Origin: Bacillus sp. (in: firmicutes)
GTDB taxonomy: Bacteria > Bacillota > Bacilli > Bacillales > Cytobacillaceae
Length of the DNA: 64,000 nucleotides
Direction of reading: 5' to 3'
Assembly: GCA_011524525.1 (NCBI GenBank)
Contig: WTKE01000025.1
Location: 1 to 64,000, forward strand
Within the stretch, counting starts at the first letter, position 1. Every line of letters starts with the position of its first letter. A program made the position numbers and the translations under genes. Positions 61,512 through 64,000 of this stretch are shown here, piece after piece. Under the pieces are notes generated by a model that saw nothing but the letters and a program-made list of their open reading frames with translations, ran no database searches and had not been told where the DNA came from.

Positions 61512-62657
61512 CTATCTTCTTCTATTTCGATTACGTAAGAACGTAGGTATATCTAACGTGTCATCACTGCTGTGTGAAGTAGTTGGACGTACAGGTTCAT
61601 TGTAATCCTCTTCACGAATGATTTCTCTTTGTGGCTTTGTAGGTGCAGCTGATTGTTTTTGTTGCCCAAATGATGGACGATTTGTTGGTTTTGGTTGAGA
61701 AATGTCTTCGTTGAATCCAGTCGCTATGACTGTTACAACAATCTCATCCTTTAAGTTATCATTGATTACTGATCCAAAGATCATGTTAACTTCTTGGTCT
61801 GATGCTGAAGCGACGATGTCTGCTGCTTCTTGTACTTCATATAAACTTAAATTTGACCCACCGGTAATGTTCATCAACACACCTTGAGCTCCATCGATGG
61901 ACTTTTCTAGCAGCGGAGATGAAATGGCTTTTTTCGCTGCTTCTGTTGCACGGTTTTCACCTGCAGCTACACCAATTCCCATAAGAGCTGATCCTTTGTT
62001 AGACATAATTGTCTTTACGTCAGCAAAGTCTAAGTTGATAAGTCCTGGTGTGGCAATAAGGTCAGAAATACCTTGAACCCCTTGACGAAGAACGTTGTCA
62101 GCTTCACGGAAAGCTTCAAGCATTGGAGTACTTTTATCCACAATTTCAAGAAGACGATCGTTTGGAATCACAATAAGTGTATCAACCGCTTCCTTCATAG
62201 ACGAAATTCCGCCTTGAGCTTGAGTCGAACGCTTTCTACCTTCAAACGTAAACGGTCTTGTTACAACACCTACTGTTAATGCTCCTAACTCCCGGGCGAT
62301 TTGAGCAATGACTGGCGCAGCTCCTGTTCCAGTTCCGCCACCCATACCAGCTGTTACGAAAACCATATCCGCACCAGCTAACACTTCTTCAATTTGTTCT
62401 CTACTTTCTTCAGCTGCTTTTTTTCCAACCTCAGGGTTTGCTCCCGCTCCAAGTCCGCGAGTAAGCTTTCCCCCAATTTGCATTCTAGTTTCTGCCTTCG
62501 ATAAATTCAATGCCTGAGCATCTGTATTTACAGCAATAAACTCGACACCCTGGACGCCATGCTCAATCATACGATTAACAGCATTATTTCCGCCTCCACC
62601 AACGCCGATTACTTTTATAGTTGCCAATGAATCTAAATTTGTATCAAATTCCAACAT
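61512..62657 (-). CDS. ftsZ: Cell division protein FtsZ
   Basis: [44 protein letters not shown]-terminal [14 protein letters not shown]. Confidence 0.99.
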   Translation of the reverse strand: MLEFDTNLDSLATIKVIGVGGGGNNAVNRMIEHGVQGVEFIAVNTDAQALNLSKAETRMQIGGKLTRGLGAGANPEVGKKAAEESREQIEEVLAGADMVFVTAGMGGGTGTGAAPVIAQIARELGALTVGVVTRPFTFEGRKRSTQAQGGISSMKEAVDTLIVIPNDRLLEIVDKSTPMLEAFREADNVLRQGVQGISDLIATPGLINLDFADVKTIMSNKGSALMGIGVAAGENRATEAAKKAISSPLLEKSIDGAQGVLMNITGGSNLSLYEVQEAADIVASASDQEVNMIFGSVINDNLKDEIVVTVIATGFNEDISQPKPTNRPSFGQQKQSAAPTKPQREIIREEDYNEPVRPTTSHSSDDTLDIPTFLRNRNRRR

Positions 62658-62708
62658 GACGTATCCTCCTAATTCGTCGATATTCCCGGTAGCGGTCAAT
62701 TGAAAACA

Positions 62709-63992
62709 CTATTCAAAAAAGTAACCAAGGAATTTTTTCACTCGTGATGTCATTTTTTCTTCCGGCTGCTTGTCCGGTTTAGCTTTTGGTTGTGGCTGCT
62801 TTTGAACTCTTTTTTCCTTTGTTTCAGAGGCAGCCGTACTGTTACCAATAGACCGACCTTGTATTTTAGCATTTTTATAAGCGAATTTTATTAAACCGAC
62901 AGCAGTCGTGTATTGCGGCTCACGCACTCCAATATAATCAGGAATGGCAATCCGTACTCGGTTTTGGAAAACCACTTGAGCTAATTCAAGAATTCCTTGG
63001 GTGTTTGCAACTCCACCTGACAACACATAACCACCAGGTAAATCACGAATCCCCAAACGTCTAATTTCATTTTGAATAAGGTCGAAAATCTCTTCCATTC
63101 TTGCTTCAATAATATCAGAAACTTCAAGCTGATTAAATTGTTGATGCTGATCACTTCCGATAATTGGTACGCTAAACACTTCTTCCTCGGAAGCATGGTC
63201 ATAAAATGCATGTCCATGTTTTGTTTTTATTTTCTCAGCATCTTCAGTAGATGTGCGAAGACCAATTGAGATATCTTTTGTTATATGATCTCCACCAACT
63301 GGAAGTACACTTGTTGCTCGTAAAAAGCCTTGTTCAAAGACACTAATGGTTGTTGACCCTCCACCTATATCAACGAGTGCCACCCCTAAGTTTTTTTCAT
63401 CCTTTGAGAGTGCAAAGGCACCAGAAGCAAGTGGTTGTAAAGTAATATCAAGGATTTCTAATCCAGAACGTTCTACGCATCGAAGAGTATTATGTAAAAT
63501 CGTCTTAGAACCTGTAATTATCGTTCCTTCCATTTCTAGCCTTACACCTATCATTCCCCGTGGATCATTAATTTCATCTAATCCATCAACAATAAATTGC
63601 TTCGGAATGACATCAATAATCTCACGCTCAGGTGGAATAGAAATCACCTGTGCTGCATCAATTACTCGAGCTACATCATCGTTGGTAATTTCACGGTTTT
63701 CACTAGAAACGGCTACTACACCATGACATGGCTGTAACATCACATGATTTCCAGTTACGCCAACAATTACCTTATTAATTTCCATGCCTATCATTCTCTC
63801 AGCTTGTTCTATTGCCTTTCTAATAGAATGAACGGTTTCATCTATATCAACAATGGATCCTTTTCTGAGTCCTTCGGATTTAACATTGCCAACACCAATA
63901 ATATTCAAAGAGTCATTGACCATTTCCCCAATGATCACTTTTACACTGGATGTACCGATGTCAAGACTTACATATATTTCATTGCTGTTCAT
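62709..63992 (-). CDS. ftsA: Cell division protein FtsA
   Basis: MNSNEIYVSLDIGTSSVKVIIGE; DIGGGSTTISVF; C-terminal amphipathic SRVKKFLGYFFE. Confidence 0.98.
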   Translation of the reverse strand: MNSNEIYVSLDIGTSSVKVIIGEMVNDSLNIIGVGNVKSEGLRKGSIVDIDETVHSIRKAIEQAERMIGMEINKVIVGVTGNHVMLQPCHGVVAVSSENREITNDDVARVIDAAQVISIPPEREIIDVIPKQFIVDGLDEINDPRGMIGVRLEMEGTIITGSKTILHNTLRCVERSGLEILDITLQPLASGAFALSKDEKNLGVALVDIGGGSTTISVFEQGFLRATSVLPVGGDHITKDISIGLRTSTEDAEKIKTKHGHAFYDHASEEEVFSVPIIGSDQHQQFNQLEVSDIIEARMEEIFDLIQNEIRRLGIRDLPGGYVLSGGVANTQGILELAQVVFQNRVRIAIPDYIGVREPQYTTAVGLIKFAYKNAKIQGRSIGNSTAASETKEKRVQKQPQPKAKPDKQPEEKMTSRVKKFLGYFFE

Positions 63993-64000
63993 TCTTTGGC

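Noticed and set aside
61341-61538. 65-aa + strand ORF between spoIIGA and ftsZ
   Set aside because: Lies over the spoIIG promoter and the ftsZ terminator. No family resemblance.

Overview
The window is a compact core-genome segment of a Bacillaceae-type Firmicute, running backwards relative to the usual Bacillus map. It starts at rpsP (partial)-ffh-ylxM-ftsY-smc-rnc. It continues through the fatty-acid genes (acpP, fabG, fabD, plsX, fapR), recG, sdaAA/AB, fakA/yloU, and rpmB (+ strand). Next come spoVM, thiN, rpe, rsgA, prkC, prpC, rlmN, rsmB, fmt, def, priA, coaBC, rpoZ, gmk, remA, yloC and yloB, then rqcH/yloA (+ strand). After that are the complete pyr operon, rluD-type ylyB, lspA, ylyA, ileS, divIVA, ylmH-G, sepF and ylmE-D-C. 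It ends with sigG, sigE, spoIIGA, ftsZ and ftsA. Almost all genes are on the - strand. I saw no prophage, transposase, CRISPR array, tRNA or rRNA, and no gene cluster that looks like a new system. The points worth a second look are mostly non-coding or small: a ~148 bp structured dispersed-type repeat between acpP and rnc; the SpoVM micro-ORF missing from the ORF track; the sigG leader (short promoter spacer, RBS-occluding hairpin, TTG start); the spoIIG promoter with an exact 22-nt spacer; three PyrR attenuators; an Ile T-box; a perfect 24-bp palindrome inside pyrK; and a large two-way terminator between rqcH and pyrE. All identifications come from reading the sequence and recalling families. 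No searches were run.
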